Shown here in pieces: positions 21,662-32,100 of a DNA stretch of 64,000 nucleotides. The DNA is taken from assembly GCA_019828595.1 (NCBI GenBank), contig JAHQRK010000039.1, forward strand, positions 105,001 through 169,000. Reading direction: 5' to 3'. Both the position numbers and the translations under genes were made by a program. Origin of the DNA: Aphanomyces cochlioides. Its lineage: Eukaryota > Oomycota > Saprolegniomycetes > Saprolegniales > Verrucalvaceae. How positions within the stretch are numbered: position 1 is the stretch's first letter; every line of letters begins with the position of its first letter. The notes under the pieces are model-generated. The model was given only the letters and a program-made list of their open reading frames with translations, searched no databases and was not told the DNA's origin.

Positions 21662-22363
21662 GGCAGCCCCAACTTTTCCTACACAAATCAGTTTTCGAGA
21701 TCAATGTTAGAATCTCCATGCAGAAGGACGTGATCATAGGCGATCGCTGATTTGACTTCCTTCGAGAAAGTTGATTTACGAGCCGTAATCGTAGTGCGAA
21801 GTCCCTCCGGAGAAAGTACGCGGACGTTTTATGGGAGGCGCGTCATAAACACATGCATTTCTCGTTAGAACAACCCACTTCTCACTCACATCCAAGATTT
21901 GACGCCTTGCGGCAAATGAAGGCAAGATATCGAGAAGATGAAGGTATCTGTCAATTCTCCAAAGTGAAATCACCTTGGTACCAATCTGGGAATCCGTGGA
22001 GAGAGCATATTTCCTCTGAACTAACCAAAGTTGCAAATTTACTGAGAAAGAGTATGAATTGCATTGCATACAATAAACATTTGATCGTTGGAGCACTCTT
22101 CTCTCTGGAAATGAGCCATGTGCTCTTGGCCTTCACCCAAACACCGCCGTATCATATCCCTCGGAGGGAATTTCAACTTTCCTCGTATTGTGCACTTGGT
22201 GACGCTCCAGGGAAAAATGGACGATGTTGGGGATATTGTTGACACGTCATCAAAACAAAGAAAAACCAAATCATATGGGAGAATTTGAGGTCCCAACGAC
22301 AAACGACAACATTCGTGGAGACACAGGCATTCCAGTTGGATTTCAATGGAGCGGGGAGAAACA
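21662..22363. other. No gene recognised
   Basis: Overlapping frames on both strands (for example minus 22039-22389, plus 21853-22242) without motifs I recognise. Confidence 0.35.
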
Positions 22364-23649
22364 GGCTCTGCCACAACATCTCCCCGCAAAAATAAATGAA
22401 ACCTTATTTAATATAGTGAATTCATTATTGATTTATCTGGAGCTTATAGCTTGACATATTCCACACATGATTTGCTCGTCGCGAGCACGCATCGGGAAAA
22501 ACCAGGATCGCCAGAGGTACTCATCAAGTAGCTCAGGAATCATATCCTTCGCTACACCGCGCATGGCCTTCAAATGCCTCTTCACACGCATTTCCCACAC
22601 ACCATCAATAGTTTGTGTGTGGGCACCATTCGAGGGATTCACAAAATTCCTCGAATGGTTGACCCATTGATGCGAATAATTCATATCTATCAGATCAATA
22701 AGTACAAATCGTAACTGAAAACTACCTGACGACAGTCTGTTGTTCTCTAGAGTGTGTCTTTCGTTTGCGGACACATATGAAGAGAATTTGTCCGAGATAA
22801 TCAAAGTTCCCGGCTTGATATGCTGCTTGATGATTGTAGAAAGTGTTTGTTTCGACCTATCATTGAAAACAAGGCAACCAAACCACTTCCTCGTGGCTCG
22901 ATCTACGCCACCGAAGAGCCAGCAGTCGTCGTAATGGCGGCCACGATTATACTTAGATTTCTTTTTAAGAGAAGTTTCGTCTATTTCGACGATACATCCC
23001 TCGCCGCCTATCTAGAAAACACTTTTAAAGAGATCCTGAGAGAAAGACTTACCATAGCATTGCATCGCACAAGATCTTCCGAGCAGATATCTCGACATTC
23101 TCTGTAGAGTTTCGTAACGGTCGTTACTGAAACCGCAACTTCCTGAGCCGCTTTAGTAACGGATCGTTGGGCTGCCCAACAGTAGAGCAATCTCACGACT
23201 TTTGAGATGCTAATGTGAAATTTCTTAAAGAATGTTCCACTTCTCACGCTTATCTCGCTCTTGGAGCATGACCCCTTATGGCAGCGCCATCGCATAGCGG
23301 TCAGACGCATAGAACTTCCACAGTTCTTACAGTACATAGCAGATCTAATGAGACCCGCTTGCATGCACCAACGGACAACGGATTCATCCGTTTTGAGTGC
23401 CTCATGAATCGCAGCGTATGAGAAACGGGCGGCATTGGACAAGTCGTAGCCACTCATGGCTACACTGTGAAAGACGAAGTGAGTACGGGGAGGAAATGGG
23501 GTTGAGTGACTTCGATTGAAATCGCCCGCCGAAATTTTGGCGGTCATTTGTCTTATCCGGACGAATTTGTAATTGTTATCCGGAATGTTTATAGATAATG
23601 TTCATTTATTTATGTTAAATAATTTGCGGGGAGATGTTGTGGCAGAGCC
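22364..23649 (-). mobile_element. Complete Merlin element
   Basis: Perfect 27-bp terminal inverted repeats (GGCTCTGCCACAACATCTCC at 22364 and complement ending 23649), flanked by the 8-bp duplication GAGAAACA at 22356-22363 and 23650-23657. 1286 bp. It encodes one spliced ISXO2/IS1595-type transposase with an open frame. Structure and TSD length are those of Merlin. Confidence 0.85.
22433..23547 (-). CDS. Merlin (ISXO2-like) transposase, open frame
   Basis: Exons 23547-23053, 23011-22726 and 22686-22433, with introns of 41 and 39 bp, join to 344 aa. N-terminal zinc ribbon: YCKNCGSSMRL then WRCHKGSC. Helix-turn-helix region VTKAAQEVAVSVTTVTKLYR. Catalytic motifs: VEIDETSL (first Asp), then WLFGGVDRAT, and LIISDKFSSY (second Asp). 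The third acidic residue, normally Glu in TIEGxW, reads TIDGVW (codon 22604-22606), so the triad is DDD rather than DDE. ATG at 23457 (MSGYDLSN), matching the start of the related copy at 56 kb, may be the true start. Intron 2 has no stop and is in frame, so a retained-intron form is also readable. Confidence 0.8.
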
Positions 23650-25258
23650 GAGAAACAGATGGCATCAGCACGTCTGCAAGTACCCTGGAACGAGGTGAAG
23701 TGGTTTTGTATACTCCACACGTGTGGAGTACAGGGAACGACAGAAAGCAAGCTTTATTTGGCTGCTCAATGACAATGAAGATTATCCAGATAGATGTTGA
23801 TGCCTAACATGCTCTCGTAATAAAGAAGAATTCATTAAATAGAAACCGGGCGTAAAATGCACAAGAACAAAAGCTGGAGATAACACTTAGAGGCGTCAGC
23901 AAAAAGACCATGAGGCATAGCCTAAGCTGTAAAACGAAATACGTCAAAGCACCTTCAATACTGCACTTCAAGGTTATTGTTGTAATGATGGGATGAATCT
24001 CTCCACCGGCTTGTTACCTTTGCAGTGCAACCCGTTCGCGCATGACAAACTTATATCGCATCAACAATCGTCAAGTTTTACACGAAGATTTTGTTGTGAA
24101 TTCCTGCTCACTGCTTCCTTTCTCTCGAAAGTATTTGGTGGAGAGACCTTGACGTCGATAATACCTGTGTCCATCCATGAAATATGGCGAGGACCCTCAC
24201 AACTCTACACACACATTAACGAAGAAATCAAGACTAAAGTCGAGAATTCTCCTCAATAAAAACGATGAACAAGGCTTTCCCTGGCTAAGATCCCTAAAGC
24301 CCGATATCACTTCTTCGCGTCATGACAGATCCCAAGTGAGTTGGTGGATGATCCAACGGCATCGTGGATATCCAATGGCTTTGTACAAAATCCAAGGCCT
24401 TCATGGACAATCCAAGTTCAAAGGAGCGAACAAATCCTTTCGCTCTAGTGGGTTTGCAAAATCCTTCGTAAAATCTACGTCGCAAAGTTCTCCAGTATGC
24501 ACTTTATTGTCAACCGAAAAATCTCAATTAGAGAGTTTTCGAGCAACCCAACACTTATGCAAAGTCCTTTTTGAAAAATGCAAATTTTCGGACAATCGTG
24601 ACTTGAGGTAAGGAAATTTCCTATGTGTTCTGCTAAGTCAATACGATTGAACTTGAGGACTTATTCAATCTGATAGGGCTAATTTTATCCACGATGTAGC
24701 TAGCCAAGAATTTGGATTGGCCAAAAATTAGTATATTGACTAATGGGATCGATTCGGAATCGGTATGAAAAGGATATATTATATCCTTTCATAAAATCAA
24801 TACTATTCATACGTAGTATTATTTTTGTGTTGGAATATTCAGTCTTGATGTTCAATTGAGAGGAAAAGTATGTAAAGACCAAGTGTAAAAATTGGACAAT
24901 AATTATGCCCCAGAGTAATATTTATTAATAGTACAATGTACACTCCACGCCACATGATTAGCTCATGAATACTTCTTTAGATATTTTTAACCAATCATAA
25001 TAGTAAGCGATGAAAACTTGTCTCTACTCATTTCATTGACAGAAACGAGATACAATTACTGGTTGCCTCCAAAACTACATTTTAGGCGCCAAATCGCCAA
25101 AAGTTGGGTACGACAATTGATTAGCGCAAGCCACTTCACTTTTCACTTTACGGCCATACGAACACGCTGTGGATTGGTGGGGCTGCATACACTTACATAT
25201 GTGTCTAAACGGCATCGTTACAATAGATTCAAGTTGAAACAATGGGCAAGAACACGAA
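23650..25258. other. No gene recognised
   Basis: Apart from the Merlin TSD, only short motif-free frames. One 144-aa frame (24177-24611) has low complexity. A small palindrome with AAAGGATATA arms sits near 24768. The left part of the decayed Tc1 element probably starts near 25100. Confidence 0.4.
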
Positions 25259-26667
25259 ATGACAAGTGAAAACGTGGCGTCAGTTTTGGCCTTCAAAACG
25301 TGTGGCAAGTCGATATCTGAGATCACTGAGTACATGGGACGTCATCGGAAGATAATAACGAGAGTGTTAAAGAAGCCAGTGACATATGGCAAAAGTAACA
25401 AGGGTCGTACTGTGTCGATTGTAACACCCCATGGCAAGCGAGACATCCGACGCAAAGCTTCAATCGATGGAATGTTTCAACTTGGGCCGTCCAGATGGCT
25501 TTCTACATTACTGGCATGGTCTCCGAAAAGAGCCTGACAGCTTCTTGACTCGCCAAAATGGAGGCCGAGGTGTCATGATTTGGGATGCTTTGTCGAAATT
25601 TGGTCTGCCTGGGTTGGCCTTCCTAAAAGGGAATCAGACATCTGTGATGTATGTGTACATCCTGTCCACGTATCTTATGACATACTACTCTGGTCCGAAA
25701 TAATTGTCACATTTGACTTTTCAGTGGAGTTTCGTTGGTCCTCTTTGAGGAATTCTACATTTGATTGGTGCAAATGAAATGCTTTATCTCCTCTTTGATT
25801 GGATATATTTATTCAGGCGAAATTCATTGCCATGCAGGAGAAACAATGCCTCAAAGTTTGTCCTCTGATTCATATTACAGAAAATCTTCCGCCAGTGAAT
25901 CAAATCGCAATGAAACGCGGTCCCACCGCACACACAAATAGATCACTTAGTCTCCGATATATTAACGGTATTTTTGAGAGACTATCGATCTAGATGCTCA
26001 AATTCGATGCTCACAACTCAAACCGAATGGTCTGGCTCTAAGGCCCTTTTCCGGCGACCCTGTGAGCTCCTGCGTCCGTCCACGCATCACTGGAACATAT
26101 TGAATAAGTTTGTATGCATTTGCAGGACCAAATATGGCGCCTAGAGACGTGAGCAAAGCTAAATGTGATGAGGTCTCCAATATCGTTAGGTCATATGTAT
26201 TTTTACTATTTTGTATGCCAATTTTATCTTTTATGAATAATACTTTAATATAAATATGTTAAAATTTGATAAATTCTTCAAACTTTTCATACTAAAACCA
26301 AGTTAACAAGAATTGAACCCCCAAAAATATGCAATATGACAATTATTTCGGACCAGAGTAGTATGTCCATCTCCACCTGGATCAATCGTTACAAGTTATG
26401 CAAGATGGAGCCTCGATTCATCGTGGGAAAGTGGTCTACTAATTTCTCGAAGAACAAGGGGTCGCTCTTTATGGAAAACCTCTGGGGATATTTTGCTCAT
26501 CAAGTGTATCGTGACGGATGACAATATGGAAGTGTCCATATGTTAGAAATGGCGATACAGCGTCAATGGTCGAAGATCACACAAGAGGTCATCGACAATC
26601 TTGTTGAGTCAATGCCTGCACGCTGTCATGAAGTCGGTGAGAAGCGTGGTCGAATGACTCACTATTA
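25259..26667 (+). pseudogene. Tc1-like transposase, interrupted by a MITE
   Basis: HTH segment CGKSISEITEYMGRHRKIIT at the start, then in another frame FNLGRPDGFLHYWHGLRKEP and GGRGVMIWDALSKFG, the Tc1 catalytic core. At 25683 a 677-bp MITE splits the gene. Deleting it with one TA copy restores TYVHLHLDQ...MQDGASIHRGK in frame, with the second catalytic Asp. Beyond, ENLWGYFAHQVYRDG and VIDNLVESMPARC finish the DD34E family pattern, ending at TAG 26665-26667. The first DEK motif and the SPDLNPI segment are deleted and there are at least two stops. A typical dead Tc1, now carrying three other elements in and beside it. Confidence 0.85.
25685..26361. mobile_element. Mariner-type MITE, 677 bp, in Tc1 gene
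   Basis: Perfect 25-bp terminal inverted repeats starting CTACTCTGGTCCGAAATAA, flanked by TA at 25683-25684 and 26362-26363. The first bases CTACTC match the two mariner elements in this window, so one of those families may mobilise it. No transposase frame inside. Confidence 0.85.
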
Positions 26668-26978
26668 GCATCATTTTTGGGAGTTAGAGAATCACTAACG
26701 GCAGTTTTTTTGCTATTTCTAAATATACACCTTTTTGCAGTTGACTTACCACAAAATTCAGACTTTTTCGACCGAACGTTAAATCGAAACCTCAACATTC
26801 AATGGATTTAGACAATGATCCTTTGATTTAATTCGAACGCAACCAACAATATTTGGATTTCACCAAGGTTTTTTTAAAATTAAACCAACATTCAGACAAA
26901 AGATTCATCGCTACTTGAAAAAATTTGAACGATACTTGGATTTTACATATCATTCTCCACTGGCTCTCTTGGATACTC

Positions 26979-27006
26979 TCGCGCGCTTTTTTAAAAAAGC
27001 GCGCGA
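26979..27006. repeat. 28-bp perfect palindrome
   Basis: TCGCGCGCTTTTTT followed directly by its complement, with no spacer, 37 bp before the start of the IS630-like transposase frame. Confidence 0.8.
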
Positions 27007-27042
27007 ATTTGACCATTCTTCTTTTGTCGCTCTTGCCGAACC

Positions 27043-28244
27043 ATGGATTCCTCAAGTGTATCATCTGCCGTATCGACTCCATCGCCGCCCTCACGTCGGG
27101 GAAAATACAAGAAAATTTGCTTGTCAGCCAAGAAGCGAATTCAACAAGCCTATCGTGAGAGCCGCGACTGGAAGGCTGTCGCGATTGCAAATGATGTGAA
27201 GCTCTCCAGCTGCCGGAACTTTCTCAACTTTGAAGAGATCGTGGAGAAAAAGCGTGGTGGGAACAAGCCCCGCATCCTCTCAGAGGAAAACCTCACAATG
27301 ATGGAAAAATGGATAGAGGACGATCCACAGACAACACTAGAAGAAATGAAGTTGAGACTCGAAGGCCAGCACAACATCCACGTTTCCAACGCGACTATCC
27401 ATCGCGCGTTGATGGGTCGAGTCTACACATTCAAAGATTGCCATTACGAGCCCTTACAAGCCAACTGTTTGCAAGTGAAACAAGCACGCTGAGATTACGT
27501 TGCAGAACTTCGTCGAATCAAAGCAGACGACAAAATTCCCATCTGGATCGACGAAACCAATTTTAACTTGTTTACAGCACGCACCAAAGGTCGCTCAAAA
27601 CGAGGAACGCGTGTGCGATCCATTCGACCTGCACCACAGAAGGGGCGAAATTTTCACATCATTGGAGCCTTGTCAAGTGCTGGCTTCTTCAACGCAAAGC
27701 ATGCCCGAGGATCTTATACCAATTTGCGTGCTAACGACTGGTTGCGAGGAATGTTGCGATTTGCCAGTAATCACTTCCATGGCCTCAAAGACATTGTGGT
27801 TATTTGTGATAATGCCCCCTGCCACTCGAGGTACTGATATATGTCCTCCAGAAGCTGTATGAATTCTTTTAGAGTCGAACAAGTGTTTGAAGAGGACGAA
27901 TTTGTCGAGGTACCCTTTTGCGCCTTAGCCCATATTCACCACAACTCAATCCAATTGAGAATTTGTGGTCTCAAGTCAAGTCTCGCGTCAAGACATTCCT
28001 TCGAGAAGGTTTGGCGGTCTTCATGGGTCCACCTCCTGTGGATCCATAGATGACGTTGGATGAATTTCGTCTACAATACCATGAGAATTGTGCGGAGCGT
28101 GCGCTGTCTGGTACGGTCATGCTCGTATCAATGTCATCTAGATATGTAGAGATCGATCCACTCCGAAACGATCGCTTCACTAACCGCCTCGACTGGTTCT
28201 ATGGCCTTGCACAAGATTTGGCCGACATGCCAATCGGTGCGTAA
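27043..28244 (+). pseudogene. IS630/Tc1-type (DDE_3) transposase
   Basis: Frame from ATG 27043 with a helical DNA-binding half (LSEENLTMMEKWIEDDPQTT; HVSNATIHRAL), then the DDE_3 core: IPIWIDETNFNLF (first Asp), IVVICDNAPCHSR (second), YSPQLNPIENLW (Glu). An intron at 27831-27872 (42 bp) removes one stop. Remaining defects are TGA 27490-27492 (an Arg CGA codon by context), a lost T near 27920 that shifts frame before the NPIENLW motif, and TAG 28048-28050 (probably Gln). Three small lesions suggest fairly recent death. Confidence 0.85.
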
Positions 28245-28605
28245 GGACTCTCGCATCATTCATGTTTTTCTTTCTCTTCCAAATCAAAGTGTCGTTCAAC
28301 TCATTTCAATTATCGATGAGTCATTTGTCTGAATGTTGGTTTAATTTCATATACCCTTGGTGAAATCCAAATGTTGTTGGTTGCGTTCGAATTAAATCAA
28401 AGGATCATTGTCTAAATCCATTGAATGTTGAGGTTCTTTTTGAACATTCGTTTAAAAAAGTCTGAATTCTTTTGTAAATCAATTGCAAAAAGGTGTACTA
28501 CTGATACAAATAGCAAATAGAAATGGCCACTGATGTCTCCACCAGTCAGTTGCTAAAAACGACTGTTGTTCCATTTTAACTTGCATCATGCACTCCAAAG
28601 CTCTC

Positions 28606-28720
28606 GACTTTCTTCTTGATAACACTACTCTCGACACTCTTCGAGCAATTCTACCCAAGTCTTGACTTTCTTCTTGATAACACTACTCTCGACACTCTTC
28701 GAGCAATTCTACCAAGTCTT
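28606..28720 (+). repeat. 58-bp tandem duplication in transposase
   Basis: GACTTTCTTCTTGATAACAC starts at 28606 and again at 28664; the second unit lacks one C. It shifts the frame near the N-terminus of the Harbinger transposase. Confidence 0.9.
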
Positions 28721-29666
28721 GCCGACAACACAGTGTCGCAGCAGCATGGGTCGCGTCATGGTCGGGCTCCAAACGTCGACCGACAACCTGTGATCGGAGA
28801 GAAAAGTCTTCAACGTGACTATCTCGGTACGGACCACTGCTACAATGACAACGACTTCCGACGCCGCTTTCGAGTTCTAAAGGCCGTATTTCACCGTCTC
28901 TGTCAAGATATAGTGAATCCAGACCCATGGCTCAGACGACTCAAAGATGCTACAGGAAAGTACGGCACATCAACAAACCAGAAAGTCACAGCGGCGTTGC
29001 GTGTCCTTAGCTATGGAAATACAGCAGACGCCGTGGATAAGTATTGCCATATTGCTGAATCTACTGCTATGGTGTGCGTGAAGCGGTTTTGTAAAGCTAT
29101 CGTTGAGACTTATGAGTCGCAATATCTTCGATCGCCCAACCCCGATGATCTTTCAAGCATACTTAACATGAACACACAACGTGGGTTTCCCGGTATGTTG
29201 AGAGCGCTCGATTGTATGCAATGGTTCTGGGATAAGTGCCCTCGTGCGTAGTTTGGCCAAGCAACTGGAAAAGACGGAAAACCTACACTTGTACTGGAAG
29301 CTGTGGCGACTCAAGATCTATGGATTTGGCACTGCTTCTTTGGCAGTGCTCGCAGCTGCAATGACATCAATATCTTGGATCGTTCGCCGCTCCTGAGTGC
29401 CTTGTACAACAGCAAGCCAATGGGTATATCCTACATTATCAATGGAACCCAAAGAACCACTCTCTACTACCTGACGGATGGAATTTACCCAGACTGGACA
29501 GTGTTTGTAAAATCTCTCTCAGCCCCCGATACACTGAAGAAAAAGCACTTTGTGCGCATGCAGGAAGCATGCCGAAAGGATGTGGAGCGAGCGTTTGGAG
29601 TTCTACAAGGCCGTTGGCATATTCTCGCAAAACCTTGCAAACTCTGGTTCAAAGAAGACATGGCAA

Positions 29667-29700
29667 TGGTCATTCGTGTATAATTATACACGAATGACCA
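29667..29700. repeat. 34-bp perfect palindrome breaking transposase
   Basis: TGGTCATTCGTGTATAA is followed immediately by its exact complement. The left half codes MVIRV in the Harbinger frame, and the TAA at its centre ends the frame prematurely. The right half therefore looks like a new inverted copy. Confidence 0.85.
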
Positions 29701-29941
29701 ATTAATTACACACAACATGATCATAGAACACGATCTCCAGCATGATTGAAAGTTTGCCACAACCAGAAAACTTTGTTCCTTTCGTGCTCTGTGAATTTGC
29801 GGCATTTCAAACGAATATGGCCAGACTTCGAGATATGCAAGGCCACGTTCAATTGCGCAATGACTTCGTTGAATATTTTTGGGACCTCAAAGGAAAAGAG
29901 GAGTAGTCAATGTTTAAGATTGGTATAATGTAAGTTAACCT

Positions 29942-30679
29942 TCAACATTGTTGTTGTTCATTCATTAGTGAGATTTGACGTTTAGACAGCTTGAGTACAA
30001 GTTGTTCCAATGCCTCATTGTTTCTTTCATTGTTTGACTGAAGGGGGGCTTGGAGTAAAATGTAGTCAGCAAATAGATTGTTTTTTCCTTCCTGCACACG
30101 AACAAGTTTGTCAAGCCGTTGTAGCACGCCGACATCTTCTGCAGCCTTTCGTTTTGCCTGTTTGTATCCAATGGGTCGAGCCAAATTGGCATTCTCTGAT
30201 GCTTCTTGTTTGTCATCGTTTGCTTGTGTGCAGATTGGTATGCGTCACCGGCACTCGACACCACTTCTTACATGCTCCAAAAACCCTCCAAAAAGATTCA
30301 TATTGGAAGACTTCATGTTCCAACGACAAGAACAGACCAAACGCATCTTGATTATTGTCTTCGTCGGTCTTTCCGCTTGCCTTACGTGCCTTCACTTGTG
30401 CCAGGGACCCAGTAAATTTTTGGGTTGCACGATTGAGAATTGTCCACCAATTCTTCAATGCTTGTGTGGATCGTGCTTCGCAGTCTGCAGAAATCTAATG
30501 TACATAGATGGCGACCCAGAATGAATCCAACGACTGGTCATCACCTTTAATTGGGTCTTCCGACACACTGACCCACGAGTGCGCAAGCTGAGCATCCTCA
30601 ATGTTTGTCCACTGTCCTTGGATGTTAGAAACTTGTGGCCACAGTGGCTAATTTCACTCCGAATAGAAATTTGTGACAT
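29942..30679 (-). pseudogene. Harbinger accessory Myb/NAM-like DNA-binding ORF
   Basis: Minus frames starting at 30679 read, after shifts, WTNIEDAQLAHSWVSVSEDP and DDQSLDSFWVAIYVHF (Myb/SANT trihelix-like), then LKNWWTILNRATQKFTGSLA and DAFGLFLSLEHEVFQYESFW, and finally RPIGYKQAKRKAAEDVG with a coil ending at 29942. This is the layout of the second Harbinger protein, which carries the transposase to the nucleus and to its ends. At least two frame changes and one internal stop make it non-functional. Confidence 0.75.
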
Positions 30680-30758
30680 TTTTTAGAGATAGCAACCTGC
30701 GGTGCAGTGATTCGGTTGTCAATTATAGGGATAGCAATCACCGTTAGGGATGCTCTTA

Positions 30759-32098
30759 GTTTTGCATATTTGATTTGATAATCTCCCTTGCGCTAATTCA
30801 ATGTCGCATCTTTATATTATAAATTTTCAGAAGTCTAGTTTCCCAGCAAAATTTAATATAAGAGAGGACATGGATTGCTGTCAAACACTCGGCTTTCAAT
30901 TTTCAGCAACTACAAGCTCATTGCTCACAAGCAACGCTAATTAATGCTTGTGCGCTGATCATGTGGCGCGGAGTGTAGAATACAGTTATGGACGTTATGC
31001 AGGAGCATTTATAATATAGTGAGATATGATTGACTTGCCTTCAGAAAAATGATTCTGACATGTTATTTTAGACCAATCATGCTCTATTTTGCCGATAATG
31101 AAGCTTGATTGGCTTAAAACTTTGAACATTGAACACTCCACTTTTCATGTTGCAGTAGGAGGGTCCAAGACGCAAGAGGTTTGGACGACTTGAATTTAGA
31201 GAACCCTATAATGGACATGTATTACAAGATTAACTGATGTGCAACTTTGATAGACTCAAGAATATGCATGGATGGGTGATTGTTTGGCTGTTTTTCTTGT
31301 CGTTTTCTTGAGTGCCCGATACTCAAGCTAGGATGGGCATGTATTACATACAGGATTAACTGATTTTAGCGTAGTTAGACTCAAGAAAATGTATTAGATT
31401 GTAAGAAGTTGTTGAAGGAGAATAGAGAAAGATTGATTGTTGTCTAGTCTTTCGACTGTCACATGGCTTAAAGGCAGCACCATTTCTTGATTTGGTTGAC
31501 ACCTGAAGTTTGCTTTACTCTAGACTCCTCCGCAATTAGGTTTCTTCGAGCATTTGCCACGACGTTCGTCGTCGATTAAGAAGTGATCTCTTTTTATTGT
31601 TATTTTTGTCCTTTTCTTGATGTCTGATTGGCTTACACATCCACAGAAAAACCTTTCTGTGCATTCCTCGCAAAATGCATTTCTGTCAAACTATTTTATT
31701 ACATACAATCAAGTTATATATATTTCTATCATGGAAATTACTTTTGATATTCACGAAAACTCAGGACAGATTTTCTGTAAATGCATTCAAAACGCAAGTA
31801 TTTTTCTGTGAATTCTGGAGAATGGATATTAATTTGCTTTTTATCCCTCAAATATTTGGGTTTGTGATCAAGCATGACGAACTGAGGTTCTAGACCGGGA
31901 TCGAGCCAACTTTCCGAATGCATTTAGCAACGACATGAGCCATTACGTACAATGACTTAAATGTGCTTGTTCTCTTAGCTTTGATGATGAAAAAGCACAA
32001 CAAACGATCCACAGGTGGCAGCTAACACGAATTATACGACAAAAATCCTCGCTGTCGAAAACTCCCATTGGACAGTCATCGTGCAGTCGACTGCTTTG
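30759..32098. other. No gene recognised
   Basis: AT-rich. It includes an imperfect direct duplication near 31205-31270 and 31330-31390 (sharing CATGTATTACA, GATTAACTGA and AGACTCAAGAA). The first 60 bp probably contain the right end of the Tc1 element: CTTGCGCTAATTCAA near 30790 is inverted relative to TTGATTAGCGCAAG near 25118. Confidence 0.4.
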
Positions 32099-32100
32099 TA

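Larger units (their letters stand above)
26728..28495 (+). mobile_element. IS630/Tc1-like element with long inverted repeats
   Basis: Terminal sequence CACCTTTTTGCA at 26728 and its complement ending 28495, with TA on both sides (26726-26727, 28496-28497). Inverted similarity continues, imperfectly, over roughly 150 bp (for example CCTCAACATTCAATGG and TTGGATTTCACCAAGG). It sits 41 bp inside the left end of the Harbinger element. Confidence 0.8.
28588..29906 (+). pseudogene. Harbinger (DDE_Tnp_4) transposase
   Basis: ATG 28588 gives MHSKALDFLLDNTTLDTLRA, broken by a 58-bp tandem duplication at 28606-28720. From 28680 the frame runs through FRRRFRVLKAVFHRLCQDI, RALDCMQWFWDKCP, then TAG at 29249-29251 where the family has Trp, then FGQATGKDGKPTLVLEAVA, LWIWHCFFGSARSCNDINIL and ACRKDVERAFGVLQGRW. 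The C-terminus (LITHNMIIEHD; LRNDFVEYFWDLKGKEE, stop at 29906) is displaced by a 34-bp palindrome at 29667-29700. Correcting three local lesions would leave a full family-length frame. Its partner ORF lies convergently at 29942-30679. Confidence 0.9.
26687..30755 (+). mobile_element. PIF/Harbinger element, split by an IS630-like insertion
   Basis: Left end GAGAATCACTAACGG at 26687 and right end complement of GAGCATCCCTAACGG at 30755 are imperfect inverted repeats; similarity runs on through GCTATnnCTA. TTA flanks both sides (26684-26686, 30756-30758). Without the inner element it is about 2.3 kb, with a transposase on plus and a Myb/NAM-like ORF on minus, convergent. It landed 19 bp after the stop of the Tc1 gene. 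Confidence 0.75.

Noticed and set aside
22364..23649. Bacterial insertion sequence (ISXO2/IS1595) or bacterial contamination
   Set aside because: The transposase gene has two spliceosomal introns and the element has eukaryotic Merlin structure with an 8-bp TSD.
24177..24611. 144-aa plus-strand gene
   Set aside because: Low-complexity, no motif, no paralogue in the window; not supported.
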